Position numbers and translations under genes: made by a program
Origin: Cytophagaceae bacterium
GTDB lineage: Bacteria > Bacteroidota > Bacteroidia > Cytophagales > Cyclobacteriaceae
Assembly (NCBI GenBank): GCA_006969745.1
Contig: CP030886.1
Span: 4,003,234 to 4,067,233, forward strand
Length of the DNA: 64,000 bases
Reading direction: 5' to 3'
Shown here: positions 27,028 through 36,644 of the stretch, in pieces
How the letters are laid out: the number at the start of each line of letters is the position of its first letter
Position numbering within the stretch: the stretch's first letter is position 1
Notes under the pieces: generated by a model
Database searches by the model: none
What the model was told of the DNA's origin: nothing
What the model saw: the letters and a program-made list of their open reading frames with translations, nothing else

Positions 27028-27363
27028 ATGAAAGGATCGCATATAGGAGAACTAGAGGAGCTTGTTCTACTCACGGTAGGTTCACTCTTTGATGAAGCAT
27101 ATGGCGTGGCAGTGATGGATGAGGTTAAGGAAAAAGCTGGCAGAGAAATGAACATAAGTGCCGTTCATGCTGTGTTAAGAAGGCTGGAAGAAAAAGGTTT
27201 GCTAAAATCTCGAATGGGAGGCTCTACCAATGAGCGAGGTGGTAGGAGAAAACGATTATTTACATTAACCAAGGAAGGAAAAATTGCGCTAGATCAAAGC
27301 ATTGAGCTTAGGCGTTCGCTATATGAACGCATTCCTAATATTACTTACAACTTTTCTATATGA
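27028..27363 (+). CDS. PadR-family transcriptional regulator
   Basis: Winged-helix regulator of 111 residues with the PadR signature: ELEELVLLTVGSLFDEAYGVAVMDEV, then SAVHAVLRRLEEKGLLKSRMG and the wing GGRRKRLFTLTKEG. Like most short PadR proteins paired with FtsX-type permeases in Bacteroidota, it lacks a long C-terminal dimerisation domain. Its stop overlaps the permease ATG (ATGA), so it controls and is co-translated with its own transporter. A possible operator (TATACAA and TTGTACA, inverted) lies at 26972-27006. Confidence 0.93.
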   Translation: MKGSHIGELEELVLLTVGSLFDEAYGVAVMDEVKEKAGREMNISAVHAVLRRLEEKGLLKSRMGGSTNERGGRRKRLFTLTKEGKIALDQSIELRRSLYERIPNITYNFSI

Positions 27364-29954
27364 ATACTCAACCACCCAAATGGGCGGATCGGTTTCTAAG
27401 GTGGTACTGTAATCCACGGTTTATTGAAGAAATAGAAGGGGACATCTATGAACTTTTTGAACGCCGTGTAGAGATGCAAAACCCGAAAGTGGCAAAGGTC
27501 AAATTCATCTGGGATGTATTCCGATTTTTCAGATGGTCAAATATCAAAAAGTCAAACTCAAAATACGCTACTATGAATCAATTAATGCTTTTTAGAAATT
27601 ACCTCAAGTTAGGTATGCGGAACATTCGCAAAAATCTGGTATCATCTTCCATCAACATCTTTGGACTGTCAATCGCAATTTGTTTTGCGGTATCTATCTA
27701 CATATTCACTGATATGCAACTTAATATGGATGGCTATCATGAAAAAGGTGGTCGAATCTATCAGCTAACAAACTATGTAGATCAGGACGGAAATCAAGAA
27801 CTGTGGGGTGATACACCAATGGAGTTGGGTCCCAATCTGGCTGCAACACACTCAACTATTGAGAACTTTACAAGAATAGAATTTAGAAGCGCCAGTGTAA
27901 GGTCTGGATCAGATGTATTTGATGAGCTAATACTTTTTGTGGATCCTGGCTATTTTCAAATGTTCGATTTTCCCATGCTTAATGGCAACAATCAGGTATT
28001 AACCAATAAAAATCATGTGGTCATTAGTAAAAAAATGGCTACCAAATATTTCAGTGATGAAGATCCAATGGGGAAGGAGCTGTCATTCAAATTTAGCAAT
28101 GGTAAAATCAAGCGTTTAACTGTAGGTGCTGTGCTGGATGAATATCCATACAACACCAGTATGAATTACGACCTTTTTATTCCAATGGATAATTTTTTTG
28201 ACCTTGATTTTAAAGGGACAAAGGGTTGGGCATTCATGACAGATGCCACGTTCGTCTTGGTTGAAGAAGGCGAGAGTATTGCTTCTATTGAAGATTCATA
28301 TGATGACTATGTGAAGTTGCAAAATAGCAGTAATCCCGAGTGGAAGTTAGAGGCATTTGAGGCTATTGCCTTAGAAGATCTTTCTGCCAATGCCTATAAG
28401 ATCGTGAGCGCTGTTGCGGGTGGTGGACATCCTGCAGGGAGAGTAGCTTTGACAATAATTGCCATTTTCCTTCTAAGCATGGCGTGTTTCAACTTCATGA
28501 ATATCAGTGTTGTAAGCGCATCTAAGAGATTGAAAGAGATTGCACTTCGCAAGGTGATGGGAAGTGTACGCAAAGAAATAATTAAGCAGTTTATGGTCGA
28601 GAATCTCCTTCAATGCTTTTTTGCATTGGCAGTAGGAACATTGCTTGCTTATTTTCTACTCGTACCCTGGTTTGATCATTTAATCCCTGAATTAAATGTG
28701 AGATTCAGAACTGCGGACCCGTTGATGCTAGGCGTTTTTCTAGTTGGTCTACTTGTCGTTGTGGGGTTGATTGCCGGTGCGTATCCATCTTTTTACATAT
28801 CAAAATTCGATTCCATTACTATTTTCAAGGGAAACCAAAAGTTTGGTTCAAAAAACAAATTTTCCATGATCATGCTTGGCATTCAGTTTTTCCTTGCTAT
28901 TACCACCATCGTAGGATGCTTTATCATGACAGAGCAAAATATCTACCTGGGAGAGAAAGATTGGGGATATGATCCGTCCGGGACTATGTCGATCTATGTA
29001 AATAATCAGGAACAATACGAATTGCTCAAAAATGAACTAACTAATCATCCAGCTGTGGATATGTACACAGCATCCAACTATTTGATTGGTCGCGGTATAG
29101 CCAAGAGTTCGCTGGAAATAGGCGATAAACAACTTCCGATCCGACAGGTAGCAGTTTCAGAAAATTACTTTGAAACATTCAAGTTCAGAATGAAGGAAGG
29201 AAGAGCCCTGACCGATCAGATAACCGATCGTTTAGGAAATGTGGTAATCAATGAAAAATTTGCAGAATCAATGGAATGGGAAGATCCTGTTGGTCGGACA
29301 TTTTATTACGATAGTGCAAAGCTGACAGTCGTTGGAGTGGTTCACAATTTTCATTATTACGATTTCTTTTCACCTATTGATCCTGTGATGATAAGAGGAC
29401 TAAACCCGAAGACTGTACACTACTTAACGTTAAAAACATCACCTGAAAAACTCCCGGAACTGGAAGCAAGTGCACGATTGGCGTGGCAGAAAATTGCTCC
29501 TAATGATCCATTTGACAGAGTTTTCCAGGAAGATGCATTCAATGACTTTTATCAAGAAAATAGCACCAACACATTGCTATTGTTGTTCATTTCAGGAATA
29601 GCAATTGTACTGGCATGCCTGGGATTGTATGGTTTGCTATCCTTCAATGTTCAAGGTAAACTCAAGGAATTCAGCGTTCGCAAAGTATTGGGAGCCGAGC
29701 CTAAGGTTTTGGTAAGAATAGTCAGCAAGCAATATTTCTGGGTTCTATTTGTATCATTTATCATCGGTGCGCCACTTGGTGCGTATGGCATGATGTCGCT
29801 TGTTATTTCAATTTTCCCAGATCCTAAGACTATAACGGTAATTCCATTTGCTGTTGCGATGTTGATCATCCTGCTTACACTTATCATTACCGTAGCAGGT
29901 CAGATAAAAAAAGCTGTCAATGTAAATCCGGCGGATTTACTTAGGAATGAATAA
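27360..29954 (+). CDS. FtsX/MacB-type permease with N-terminal prefix domain
   Basis: Inner-membrane protein of 864 residues. Residues 1-70 are a small soluble prefix domain (PPKWADRFLRWYCNPRFIEEIEGDIYELFERR) found on permeases paired with PadR. Then comes a transmembrane helix, a MacB-like periplasmic domain, three FtsX transmembrane helices (about 355-480), a second periplasmic domain, and three C-terminal FtsX helices with the repeated LKEIALRKVMG / LKEFSVRKVLG motif. So it is two fused FtsX halves. No ATPase gene is adjacent; a shared ATPase elsewhere or a mechanotransmission role is needed. Its substrate is unknown. Confidence 0.9.
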   Translation: MNTQPPKWADRFLRWYCNPRFIEEIEGDIYELFERRVEMQNPKVAKVKFIWDVFRFFRWSNIKKSNSKYATMNQLMLFRNYLKLGMRNIRKNLVSSSINIFGLSIAICFAVSIYIFTDMQLNMDGYHEKGGRIYQLTNYVDQDGNQELWGDTPMELGPNLAATHSTIENFTRIEFRSASVRSGSDVFDELILFVDPGYFQMFDFPMLNGNNQVLTNKNHVVISKKMATKYFSDEDPMGKELSFKFSNGKIKRLTVGAVLDEYPYNTSMNYDLFIPMDNFFDLDFKGTKGWAFMTDATFVLVEEGESIASIEDSYDDYVKLQNSSNPEWKLEAFEAIALEDLSANAYKIVSAVAGGGHPAGRVALTIIAIFLLSMACFNFMNISVVSASKRLKEIALRKVMGSVRKEIIKQFMVENLLQCFFALAVGTLLAYFLLVPWFDHLIPELNVRFRTADPLMLGVFLVGLLVVVGLIAGAYPSFYISKFDSITIFKGNQKFGSKNKFSMIMLGIQFFLAITTIVGCFIMTEQNIYLGEKDWGYDPSGTMSIYVNNQEQYELLKNELTNHPAVDMYTASNYLIGRGIAKSSLEIGDKQLPIRQVAVSENYFETFKFRMKEGRALTDQITDRLGNVVINEKFAESMEWEDPVGRTFYYDSAKLTVVGVVHNFHYYDFFSPIDPVMIRGLNPKTVHYLTLKTSPEKLPELEASARLAWQKIAPNDPFDRVFQEDAFNDFYQENSTNTLLLLFISGIAIVLACLGLYGLLSFNVQGKLKEFSVRKVLGAEPKVLVRIVSKQYFWVLFVSFIIGAPLGAYGMMSLVISIFPDPKTITVIPFAVAMLIILLTLIITVAGQIKKAVNVNPADLLRNE

Positions 29955-30112
29955 GGAACTTGTGAGGAGCATCAAACCTGATGTTCCTCACAAATTAGCA
30001 TTTGAATGTTTATATAGATACGTACATCTTCTTTCTCCTGAAAGTATAAGATAATCGTCTATCCGGCTTTTATTATTAGAAGAAACCTCATTTCTAATTA
30101 GTTTTATCACCT

Positions 30113-31489
30113 ATGAATGAGGATAAACAATCGATTGTACCTAAGTGGCTTACCGAACTTCAACAGCGTAGCTGGGAGCCTGAAATATTACTTTCAGGTA
30201 TTGTTCTTTATGGAATGTTTAAGGTTCCTGATCTTTTAGATGACTTTTTGGTATTCTTCAAACTGAATATTTTTGGAAACTCCTCTGATATCAACAACCT
30301 CGTGGCTCTCTTCAAAATGGGTATCTATTGGCTGATCACAGGCCTGATACTTCATCTCATCTGTCGTGGCATATGGATTGGCATGGTCGGTTTGAGTTAT
30401 ACTTTCCCAAAAGGCATTAATAGCGATAAAGTTGATTATAAGGGGAAATTCAAAGAAAGAGTAGAGAGCACTCCATCATATGAGCGTATTGTGATGAAGC
30501 TTGAGAAAATCAGTAGCTCTTTATTCAGTCTCTCATTTATGCTCTTTATGAGTTTAGTTGGAGGTTACCTTTTCTTTCTAACCTTAGTAATTCTGCCATT
30601 TACAATTTCTTACATCTACTTCGATTTAGGGTTTGATGGACCCTTTTTTGAAGTCTTTCAGATATATGTAATCGCGATCGTTATTATTGGTCTTCTTGGC
30701 TTGCTAGACTTTGTTAGTTTAGGTTACCTCAGACGCTTTAAATGGTTTTCTAAGCTTTTCTGGCCAATTCATAGAATAATAAGCATTCTAACGCTATCAA
30801 GATTTTATCGTCCGATTTATTATGGGATTGTAACAAACTTCAATAAATGGATCTTTTTTCTGTTTCTTGCAGCTTTTGCATTCATAAGCATCATGGGAGC
30901 TGGAACCATTGCTAACACCATTTATCCAGGCGATAACATTAGTAGACTTCAAATTTGGAATTCAAGACCCGGATATTCTGCTTATCCGGGAAATTACTCA
31001 GATCAAAATTCAGAGCAACCATCATGGAGGGCTCAAATACCTTCAGATGTTATTACCGGGAATGTACTCAAACTGTTTGTGGCAGCTCATGTGAGCTATG
31101 AAGAGCGTATGCTAAAGCACACACCGTTAGACTCTTTAAAAAAGCTATATCCAGATACAACCACTGCAGCATTGGAAGCTATGGTTGTTCAAAACTATTT
31201 TAAGATTGGTATAGATGATCAAGTAATAGAAGTTCCCAGATGGTATTTTCATTATAAGCTTGAATCTAATCAGAGAGGGTTTCTTACCTATATAGACATT
31301 AGCAACTTACAGGAAGGGATTCATCATCTGAAGGTTACTACACAATTAGATTCTGCATTTAGTCGTACTATTTCCAATATTCCTTTCTATCGCGATCAAA
31401 CACTGGTTCCAATAACTAACCCAACCATTCAAGAAGAGAAAGAAAATAATCCTGATTTTCAACCTAAACCATTTGGCATAAGGGATTGA
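30113..31489 (+). CDS. Multi-pass membrane protein of unknown function
   Basis: A 458-residue protein with six to seven predicted transmembrane helices (about residues 28-50, 67-88, 138-165, 190-210, 245-270) and a periplasmic C-terminal domain of about 170 residues (PGDNISRLQIWNSRPGYSAYPGNYSD and following). Despite the LQQRSWEPEILLSG opening, seen in many uncharacterised Bacteroidota membrane proteins, I recognise no named family. It stands 158 bp after the permease gene and 119 bp before the SUMF1-domain gene, so it is probably a separate unit. Confidence 0.75.
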   Translation: MNEDKQSIVPKWLTELQQRSWEPEILLSGIVLYGMFKVPDLLDDFLVFFKLNIFGNSSDINNLVALFKMGIYWLITGLILHLICRGIWIGMVGLSYTFPKGINSDKVDYKGKFKERVESTPSYERIVMKLEKISSSLFSLSFMLFMSLVGGYLFFLTLVILPFTISYIYFDLGFDGPFFEVFQIYVIAIVIIGLLGLLDFVSLGYLRRFKWFSKLFWPIHRIISILTLSRFYRPIYYGIVTNFNKWIFFLFLAAFAFISIMGAGTIANTIYPGDNISRLQIWNSRPGYSAYPGNYSDQNSEQPSWRAQIPSDVITGNVLKLFVAAHVSYEERMLKHTPLDSLKKLYPDTTTAALEAMVVQNYFKIGIDDQVIEVPRWYFHYKLESNQRGFLTYIDISNLQEGIHHLKVTTQLDSAFSRTISNIPFYRDQTLVPITNPTIQEEKENNPDFQPKPFGIRD

Positions 31490-31608
31490 TTATCAAAAAC
31501 GATTACATAATGTCTTAAAATACTGGCGAGAAGTTTTTTTTAATGTAAATATTGAACCTTGGGCTGACTGAAGTGTATGGCTTGTCAAACGATAAAACAA
31601 AACATCAA

Positions 31609-33555
31609 ATGAAGAAGCTATTCTACCTCATCACTTTCCTTTCTGGTGCCATAGTACTCGGAAACATTAGACCTGATAAGGTCCCATCGAAAATTACTGA
31701 ACTAAGAAGCAAAAGCTGGTATCAGGAAATAGCTCAATCCTGGGAACAGTATCTAAGCAATAATTCATCGGAAGAATACGGTTGGATTGATTTATATAAA
31801 GCTTCTTCTTACGCAGGTCAATCAAAAGAAAAACTATCAGGCATTGTCGATCAAGTAAAGGTTCAGTTTCCTGAATCATTTACAAGTTATTACCTGTCAT
31901 TTAAGTTAGAAGGCTGGTCTGATAAAGGCGTTCAACACCTCAATCGTGCAAGGGATCTAGATCCGGCTAACATATATGCACTGGAGGATTACCTTGCTTT
32001 GATGGATTTGAAAGACAAGTCCGGCAGACGAAACATCGCAAAAGAAGTATATGATACCGGTCTCATCCATGCTAGTACCCTTAATTACAACTATAACCTA
32101 TTAATGTCAGTAAGTGAAGATGGGGTATTATTAACTGAAGCATTACATACTACTATACCTATATGGGTGCTTCAGGATGTGATGAACGTTCGTCCGGATG
32201 TTTCCATCATAAACCTTGAGCTAGCAAGATCGAGTGAAGCCTATGTATCAAACATCTTATCAGCTAAAAACCTGAATGCAAGCGTGGATCAACTTCTGAA
32301 AGACGATAATGAGATCGAAATCTTTTATGCACTTACATTGCCGAGAAAGCAATTGCAGGATATTGAAAATCACTTATATGTAGTTGGCTTGGCCTCTACA
32401 AACGGAAACGAGACATTCAATCACTTCGAAGCTTTAAGGGAAAATATTGAGGAGAAGTTTTTACTGGACTATCTAAGCATAGATTTTAATGGGGATCCAA
32501 AGACTGCCACAGGGAACGTATTATCCTCCAATTATATCGTGCCAATGCTCTTATTGAAGGAGTTTTATGATAACCTGAATAACGAGACAAGATCCGATGA
32601 AATCACGGATCAGATCTTAGCCTTGGCTGACAATTCTCAAATTAAAACACGAGTTGAGCTGCTTCTTAACTCTAAGAAGACTCCACGCACCTTCAAGATT
32701 GTAGATATTGATGCGAAGAAGTACGATAAGCGCATGAAGCAAATCAAAAATGAACTTTACGCTTCCGAAGTTGAGCTGTCAAACAAGGAATTCTGGTTTT
32801 TCATGGAATACCTTCGAACCAACGATTATTCAGAACTTTTTGAGAGTTGCAAGCCGGATTTGAAAGGATATGACGATCTGACGAAGGCATTATTATTCAA
32901 ATATCAATACAGCCCAGCCAATGCTCAATCGGTAGAAAATGAACGTGGTGGAAATTACCTTGATTATCCAGTATTGGATATCTCATATGAAACTGCGAAG
33001 GCTTATTGCGAATGGCTTACTGTCCAGTACAATGGACAGGAAAAAAGAAAGTTCAAAAAAGTTGTGTTCAGGTTACCTTCTAAGGAAGAGTGGACGATTG
33101 CGGCTCTTGGATACAAAGACTTTCAATCGTGGAATTTGAATGAAAACACGGTAATGATAAAGGGCGATAAGAAAGGAGAGGAAGCTTCATATAGTCTTTC
33201 TGAGTATACTGTCTCTTATCCGTGGTTTACTTACTGGAAATACAGAAACAGCATAAAAAACAGCAAAGACTGCTACCTTGCCAATGTAAAAGTACCTGAA
33301 AACGTCACCTGTGCAGCAGGTATTAAGGGAGACGGATATACGTTCGTGTCTCCGATAGGCACCTACTTTTCAAATGGTTTCGGACTGTACGATGTAATTG
33401 GTAACGTAGCAGAAATGACCGAACAAAGAGGACAAGCTATGGGAGGAAGCTGGAACCATTCAGCTGACGAATCCACGATTCAAAGCGTGTACACCTATGA
33501 TAAAAAGGACATTAGTGTTGGATTCCGCTTATTTATGGAAGTGATCGAAGAATAA
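31609..33555 (+). CDS. Exported SUMF1/FGE-sulfatase-fold protein (probably non-catalytic)
   Basis: Secreted protein of about 648 residues; the ATG at 31609 begins the signal peptide (KKLFYLITFLSGAIVLG), and the TTG at 31552 is rejected. Residues about 40-370 are helical and TPR-like. Residues about 380-645 are a SUMF1/formylglycine-generating-enzyme fold: SNKEFWFFMEYL, YPVLDISYETAKAYCEWL, FRLPSKEEWTIAALG, NGFGLYDVIGNVAEMTE, AMGGSW, VGFRLFM. The C-terminal cysteines needed for formylglycine formation are absent, so it is structural, as in GldJ/GldK-type proteins. Its stop overlaps the sigma-factor ATG (TAATG), an unusual operon lead. Confidence 0.88.
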   Translation: MKKLFYLITFLSGAIVLGNIRPDKVPSKITELRSKSWYQEIAQSWEQYLSNNSSEEYGWIDLYKASSYAGQSKEKLSGIVDQVKVQFPESFTSYYLSFKLEGWSDKGVQHLNRARDLDPANIYALEDYLALMDLKDKSGRRNIAKEVYDTGLIHASTLNYNYNLLMSVSEDGVLLTEALHTTIPIWVLQDVMNVRPDVSIINLELARSSEAYVSNILSAKNLNASVDQLLKDDNEIEIFYALTLPRKQLQDIENHLYVVGLASTNGNETFNHFEALRENIEEKFLLDYLSIDFNGDPKTATGNVLSSNYIVPMLLLKEFYDNLNNETRSDEITDQILALADNSQIKTRVELLLNSKKTPRTFKIVDIDAKKYDKRMKQIKNELYASEVELSNKEFWFFMEYLRTNDYSELFESCKPDLKGYDDLTKALLFKYQYSPANAQSVENERGGNYLDYPVLDISYETAKAYCEWLTVQYNGQEKRKFKKVVFRLPSKEEWTIAALGYKDFQSWNLNENTVMIKGDKKGEEASYSLSEYTVSYPWFTYWKYRNSIKNSKDCYLANVKVPENVTCAAGIKGDGYTFVSPIGTYFSNGFGLYDVIGNVAEMTEQRGQAMGGSWNHSADESTIQSVYTYDKKDISVGFRLFMEVIEE

Positions 33556-34109
33556 TGTTTTTTCGAAAACATATAAATAAGACTGATGAGGAGCTGATGA
33601 TACTGGTTAAAAACAGGGATCATCAGGCCTTCTCCATTATATACAATCGATATGCCGATCGACTAAATGCATTCTTTTTTCGCATGCTCTGGTCCGATAG
33701 AGCCATGTCAGAAGATTTTGTCCATGACTTGTTCTCCAAGATCATTAACAAACCTGAGTTGTACAACGAAAGCTTCGAGGTGAAGCCTTGGCTGTTCCGG
33801 ATTGCTTCAAATATGTGTAAAAATGCCTATCGCAAACGTAGCTTTGAAGAGGCGTACAAGGAGGCCTATATCCACGAAGAGCCAATCACTACTCAACAAG
33901 AATTGATGATTGATGAACTAATCCTAACAGATCAAATTCATAAGCTACTGGATCAGATGGGAGAGGAGCGGAAGATGATATTCTTACTTAGGTATCAGCA
34001 GGAACTTCCTATCAATGTCATTGCAGACATGCTGGACTTGTCTGAAGGCACAGTCAAATCAAGACTGTTTTATACCCGGGAAAAAATTAAAACCTCAATA
34101 AAATATTAA
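33555..34109 (+). CDS. ECF RNA polymerase sigma factor
   Basis: Second ECF sigma in the window, 184 residues. Region 2 is at about residues 25-90 (FSIIYNRYADRLNAFFFRML, DRAMSEDFVHDLFSKI) and region 4 at about 125-180 (MGEERKMIFLLRYQQELPINVIADMLDLSEGTVKSRLFYTREKI). Its ATG overlaps the stop of the SUMF1-domain gene, and the probable anti-sigma at 34111 starts 1 bp after its stop. No FecR or TonB receptor is attached, so it belongs to a different signalling class from the sigma at 16351. Its target promoters are unknown. Confidence 0.93.
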   Translation: MFFRKHINKTDEELMILVKNRDHQAFSIIYNRYADRLNAFFFRMLWSDRAMSEDFVHDLFSKIINKPELYNESFEVKPWLFRIASNMCKNAYRKRSFEEAYKEAYIHEEPITTQQELMIDELILTDQIHKLLDQMGEERKMIFLLRYQQELPINVIADMLDLSEGTVKSRLFYTREKIKTSIKY

Positions 34110-34110
34110 G

Positions 34111-34647
34111 ATGAAAGATTTTGAAAAAATTGAGAAGCTGTTGAAATCCAAGTCATACTCAGAGCTTAGCTCTGATGAGCGATCACTTATTGAATCTGAG
34201 CTGACCCAAGAGGTTTACGAGGAATTGAGACAAGCGATAACTCAGGTTCAAAGGGAAAAATTACAGGTAAATAAGAGCTTGAAAAAATCACTAATGAAGG
34301 AATTCAAAGAAACGAATAATTCCAGATTACCAGTCATATTCCGGTGGAAAATACCGGCGCTTACCCATATAATACCGCTGGTAGTTATTGTATACCTTGC
34401 TTTCTTTATGCCTAAAAACGAACGTGTGATAACCCAGGATAGAATTGTTGAAATAATGGTAAGAGATACCGTCCAGATCAATCAAGTAGATACTCTTTAT
34501 CTAGAGCGAATAGTAAAAGTTCCTACTCCGGTATATGTCACCCGGGAGCCTAAACAAACAACATCTCCTGAAAAGATACAAACGGTTAATCGTTCACTTT
34601 CTGATCAAAAAGAAGTACTAGACCTTGTAGTAAGAGGTTTGGAATAA
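34111..34647 (+). CDS. Probable anti-sigma factor (single-pass membrane protein)
   Basis: A 178-residue protein: N-terminal cytoplasmic acidic and helical domain (residues 1-70, KIEKLLKSKSYSELSSDERSLIESELT), one transmembrane helix (about residues 84-104, IPALTHIIPLVVIVYLAFFM), and a periplasmic tail with a charged coiled stretch. This topology and its position directly after an ECF sigma gene (1-bp gap) make anti-sigma activity the best guess. No zinc-finger motif (HxxxCxxC) is present, so it is not a ZAS-type protein. Confidence 0.72.
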   Translation: MKDFEKIEKLLKSKSYSELSSDERSLIESELTQEVYEELRQAITQVQREKLQVNKSLKKSLMKEFKETNNSRLPVIFRWKIPALTHIIPLVVIVYLAFFMPKNERVITQDRIVEIMVRDTVQINQVDTLYLERIVKVPTPVYVTREPKQTTSPEKIQTVNRSLSDQKEVLDLVVRGLE

Positions 34648-34708
34648 TCAAAAAACGATCCCTTAGGAAAGATCTTCGTATAAGAGACTTGTTTAACTTT
34701 CTCTAAGA

Positions 34709-35587
34709 ATGAAATTCATAGGCAGTTTAAAAGAGATCCTTAAGAGCAAGTCATTCCGATGGTCAATGTTAATTGGGTTGGGGTTGGCGTTAATTATGTT
34801 TGGCTCCAACTGGATGGGCCTAATTCATCAAGGAGAGAAACTCACCGCTTACCAACTATTCGATATTTCCTTCTATTATTTCACACCACTAGTGAGTTGG
34901 GCTATTCTTACCATTGTTTTCAACTATTTTATCGGCCAATCAGATTATTTGAATGAGTATTTGAAATCGAAACTACTGTTTCTTTTTGTTATTGCTCTAT
35001 TGCTAAGTCCGTTTATAAGAGTCTTCGATATTCTCCTAGACTATGCAATTAAGAACTTGATAGGAATGGTAAGTGTAAGTCCTTTCAAAATCTTAGGTGA
35101 TGTGTGGTTGGTGGTGTTGTTTTCCTCTCCAACTGCCTTCTTTAAAATAGTGCTGATTTTGGCTATCACATACTATTTCGAACGTAAAGAAAAAGGTAGC
35201 AATACATTAACAATTCGCACAGGAGATGGTACATTTCACGTAATCAAAAAACAATCAATCGCTTACTTGCAATCTGATGGAAACTACCTGAATGTGCGTG
35301 TAGAAAATGAGGAATACCGGACTAGGAATACCCTCAAGTCATTTGAATCTAAACTGGATGAACGGTTTTTTAGAATTCACAAATCCACCATAATCAACTG
35401 GAATCATATTAAACAATTAAAGCATTGGAGGAATGGTGAATACTTGGTGGTAATGTTGGATGATAAACCACTTACATCCAGCAGAAGCTACAAAGAGTCA
35501 ATTGATGAAATTAAAAATTTGATGATAGCCGATTTTGATGTGTCAAATGATCCCAAATCAGCAACAGTTCGTCCCACGCTGGCATAA
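34709..35587 (+). CDS. Membrane-anchored LytTR DNA-binding regulator
   Basis: A 292-residue regulator with four transmembrane helices in the first 160 residues (about 18-36, 52-72, 90-112, 130-152) and a LytTR domain at about 170-270 (IKKQSIAYLQSDGNYLNVRV, FRIHKSTIINWNHIKQL, LTSSRSYKESI). Regulators of this shape sense a membrane signal and bind imperfect direct repeats upstream of their targets. No partner kinase is next to it. The downstream DoxX-like gene begins 48 bp later and may be a target or share a transcript. Confidence 0.9.
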   Translation: MKFIGSLKEILKSKSFRWSMLIGLGLALIMFGSNWMGLIHQGEKLTAYQLFDISFYYFTPLVSWAILTIVFNYFIGQSDYLNEYLKSKLLFLFVIALLLSPFIRVFDILLDYAIKNLIGMVSVSPFKILGDVWLVVLFSSPTAFFKIVLILAITYYFERKEKGSNTLTIRTGDGTFHVIKKQSIAYLQSDGNYLNVRVENEEYRTRNTLKSFESKLDERFFRIHKSTIINWNHIKQLKHWRNGEYLVVMLDDKPLTSSRSYKESIDEIKNLMIADFDVSNDPKSATVRPTLA

Positions 35588-35635
35588 GAAAAGAATCTCT
35601 TGAAGTTAGATCCTGCATCTTTAAAAGAAAAAAGG

Positions 35636-36028
35636 ATGAATACATTTAAAAAGGTTCTATTGTTTTTAATGTCAGCCAATTTTGCAAATACTTACATTCA
35701 GCATGGCTGGGAAAAGTTTGATGCAGAAGGTTTTTGGTCAACAGCTTTCATTGAGCGTTGGGGGTACGGTCTATACTTCATGTACTTTATTGGAGTACTT
35801 GAATTTTTAGGGGGAATTGCCATATTAATTCCGAAAGCAAATAAATATGGAGCATTTACCTTGGCGGTGGTTATGCTTGGTGCGGCGATCACACGGATTG
35901 TTTTCGGCACTAGCCTGGATGATGTGATTTGGATATTGTTTAGTATGGTAACGCTCCTTTATATTTCACTCACATACGGAATGGACAGTGAATTAAAGCA
36001 TTATTATAGCAAAGTGTCTCGCAAATAA
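35636..36028 (+). CDS. DoxX-like small membrane protein
   Basis: A 130-residue protein with four predicted transmembrane helices and the DoxX/DoxD-like pattern: an N-terminal helix with SANFANTYIQHGWEKF, then GVLEFLGGIAILIPKANKYGAF and a third helix with LGAAITRIVFG. The ATG at 35636 follows a purine-rich AAAAAAGG. DoxX-family proteins are linked to thiol or quinone redox chemistry in some organisms; no such evidence is local. It is probably in the same transcript as the LytTR gene. Confidence 0.8.
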   Translation: MNTFKKVLLFLMSANFANTYIQHGWEKFDAEGFWSTAFIERWGYGLYFMYFIGVLEFLGGIAILIPKANKYGAFTLAVVMLGAAITRIVFGTSLDDVIWILFSMVTLLYISLTYGMDSELKHYYSKVSRK

Positions 36029-36099
36029 AACTGTCGTTAAAGGTGTAACTGCAATTAACTAGTTTTGGGGTTTTACTTACTACTAATTAATCACCTTTT

Positions 36100-36618
36100 A
36101 TGGCAACTTCACAAGCAAAGTTTTTAAGACGAATAATCGGCGTCTTTCTAATCATACTACCAATTGTGGCAATGGCTCTCATATATCAATTATGGCCTGA
36201 GTTGGCTAGCAAACAGATCTGGAAAGAGTGCACATCGTTATTTGGATTTAACGTATGTATCAGCGCAGAGAAGCGTGTGATTTTGCTTGTTATCCTTTCA
36301 GGGTTTTTAGGCAGCTATGTGCATATAACAACCTCATTTTCAAATTTTGTGGGTAATGAAAAATTTGAGGCAAGCTGGATGTGGTGGTATATTCTAAGAC
36401 CACTTGTTGGTATGACGCTGGCATTGATTTTTTACCTTGTGTTCAGAGGTGGATTATTTGCTGGAGGCACATCGGCTGCAGACTTAAACTTATACGGGGT
36501 TCTCACAATAGCGGCATTATCCGGACTTTTTTCAGATAGAGCTACGTTGAAGCTCGCGGAAATTTATGACAGTCTTTTTAAACCTGAAGATAAAAGAGAA
36601 GGGAAGCTAAACAGCTAG
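36100..36618 (+). CDS. Four-helix membrane protein of unknown function
   Basis: A 172-residue protein with four predicted transmembrane helices (about residues 12-32, 58-78, 97-120, 132-150). Its second half has the same order of features as the C-terminal part of the larger protein at 48290: a G-x-x-GS helix, a polar linker, RPxxGxxxAxxxF, a GL/GG-rich loop, then a last helix ending FSDRATLKLAEIYDS (compare FTERIASVIES). The two probably belong to one distantly related family. The function is unknown. Confidence 0.7.
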   Translation: MATSQAKFLRRIIGVFLIILPIVAMALIYQLWPELASKQIWKECTSLFGFNVCISAEKRVILLVILSGFLGSYVHITTSFSNFVGNEKFEASWMWWYILRPLVGMTLALIFYLVFRGGLFAGGTSAADLNLYGVLTIAALSGLFSDRATLKLAEIYDSLFKPEDKREGKLNS

Positions 36619-36644
36619 TACTCGGCTAACATTAGCCTAAAATA

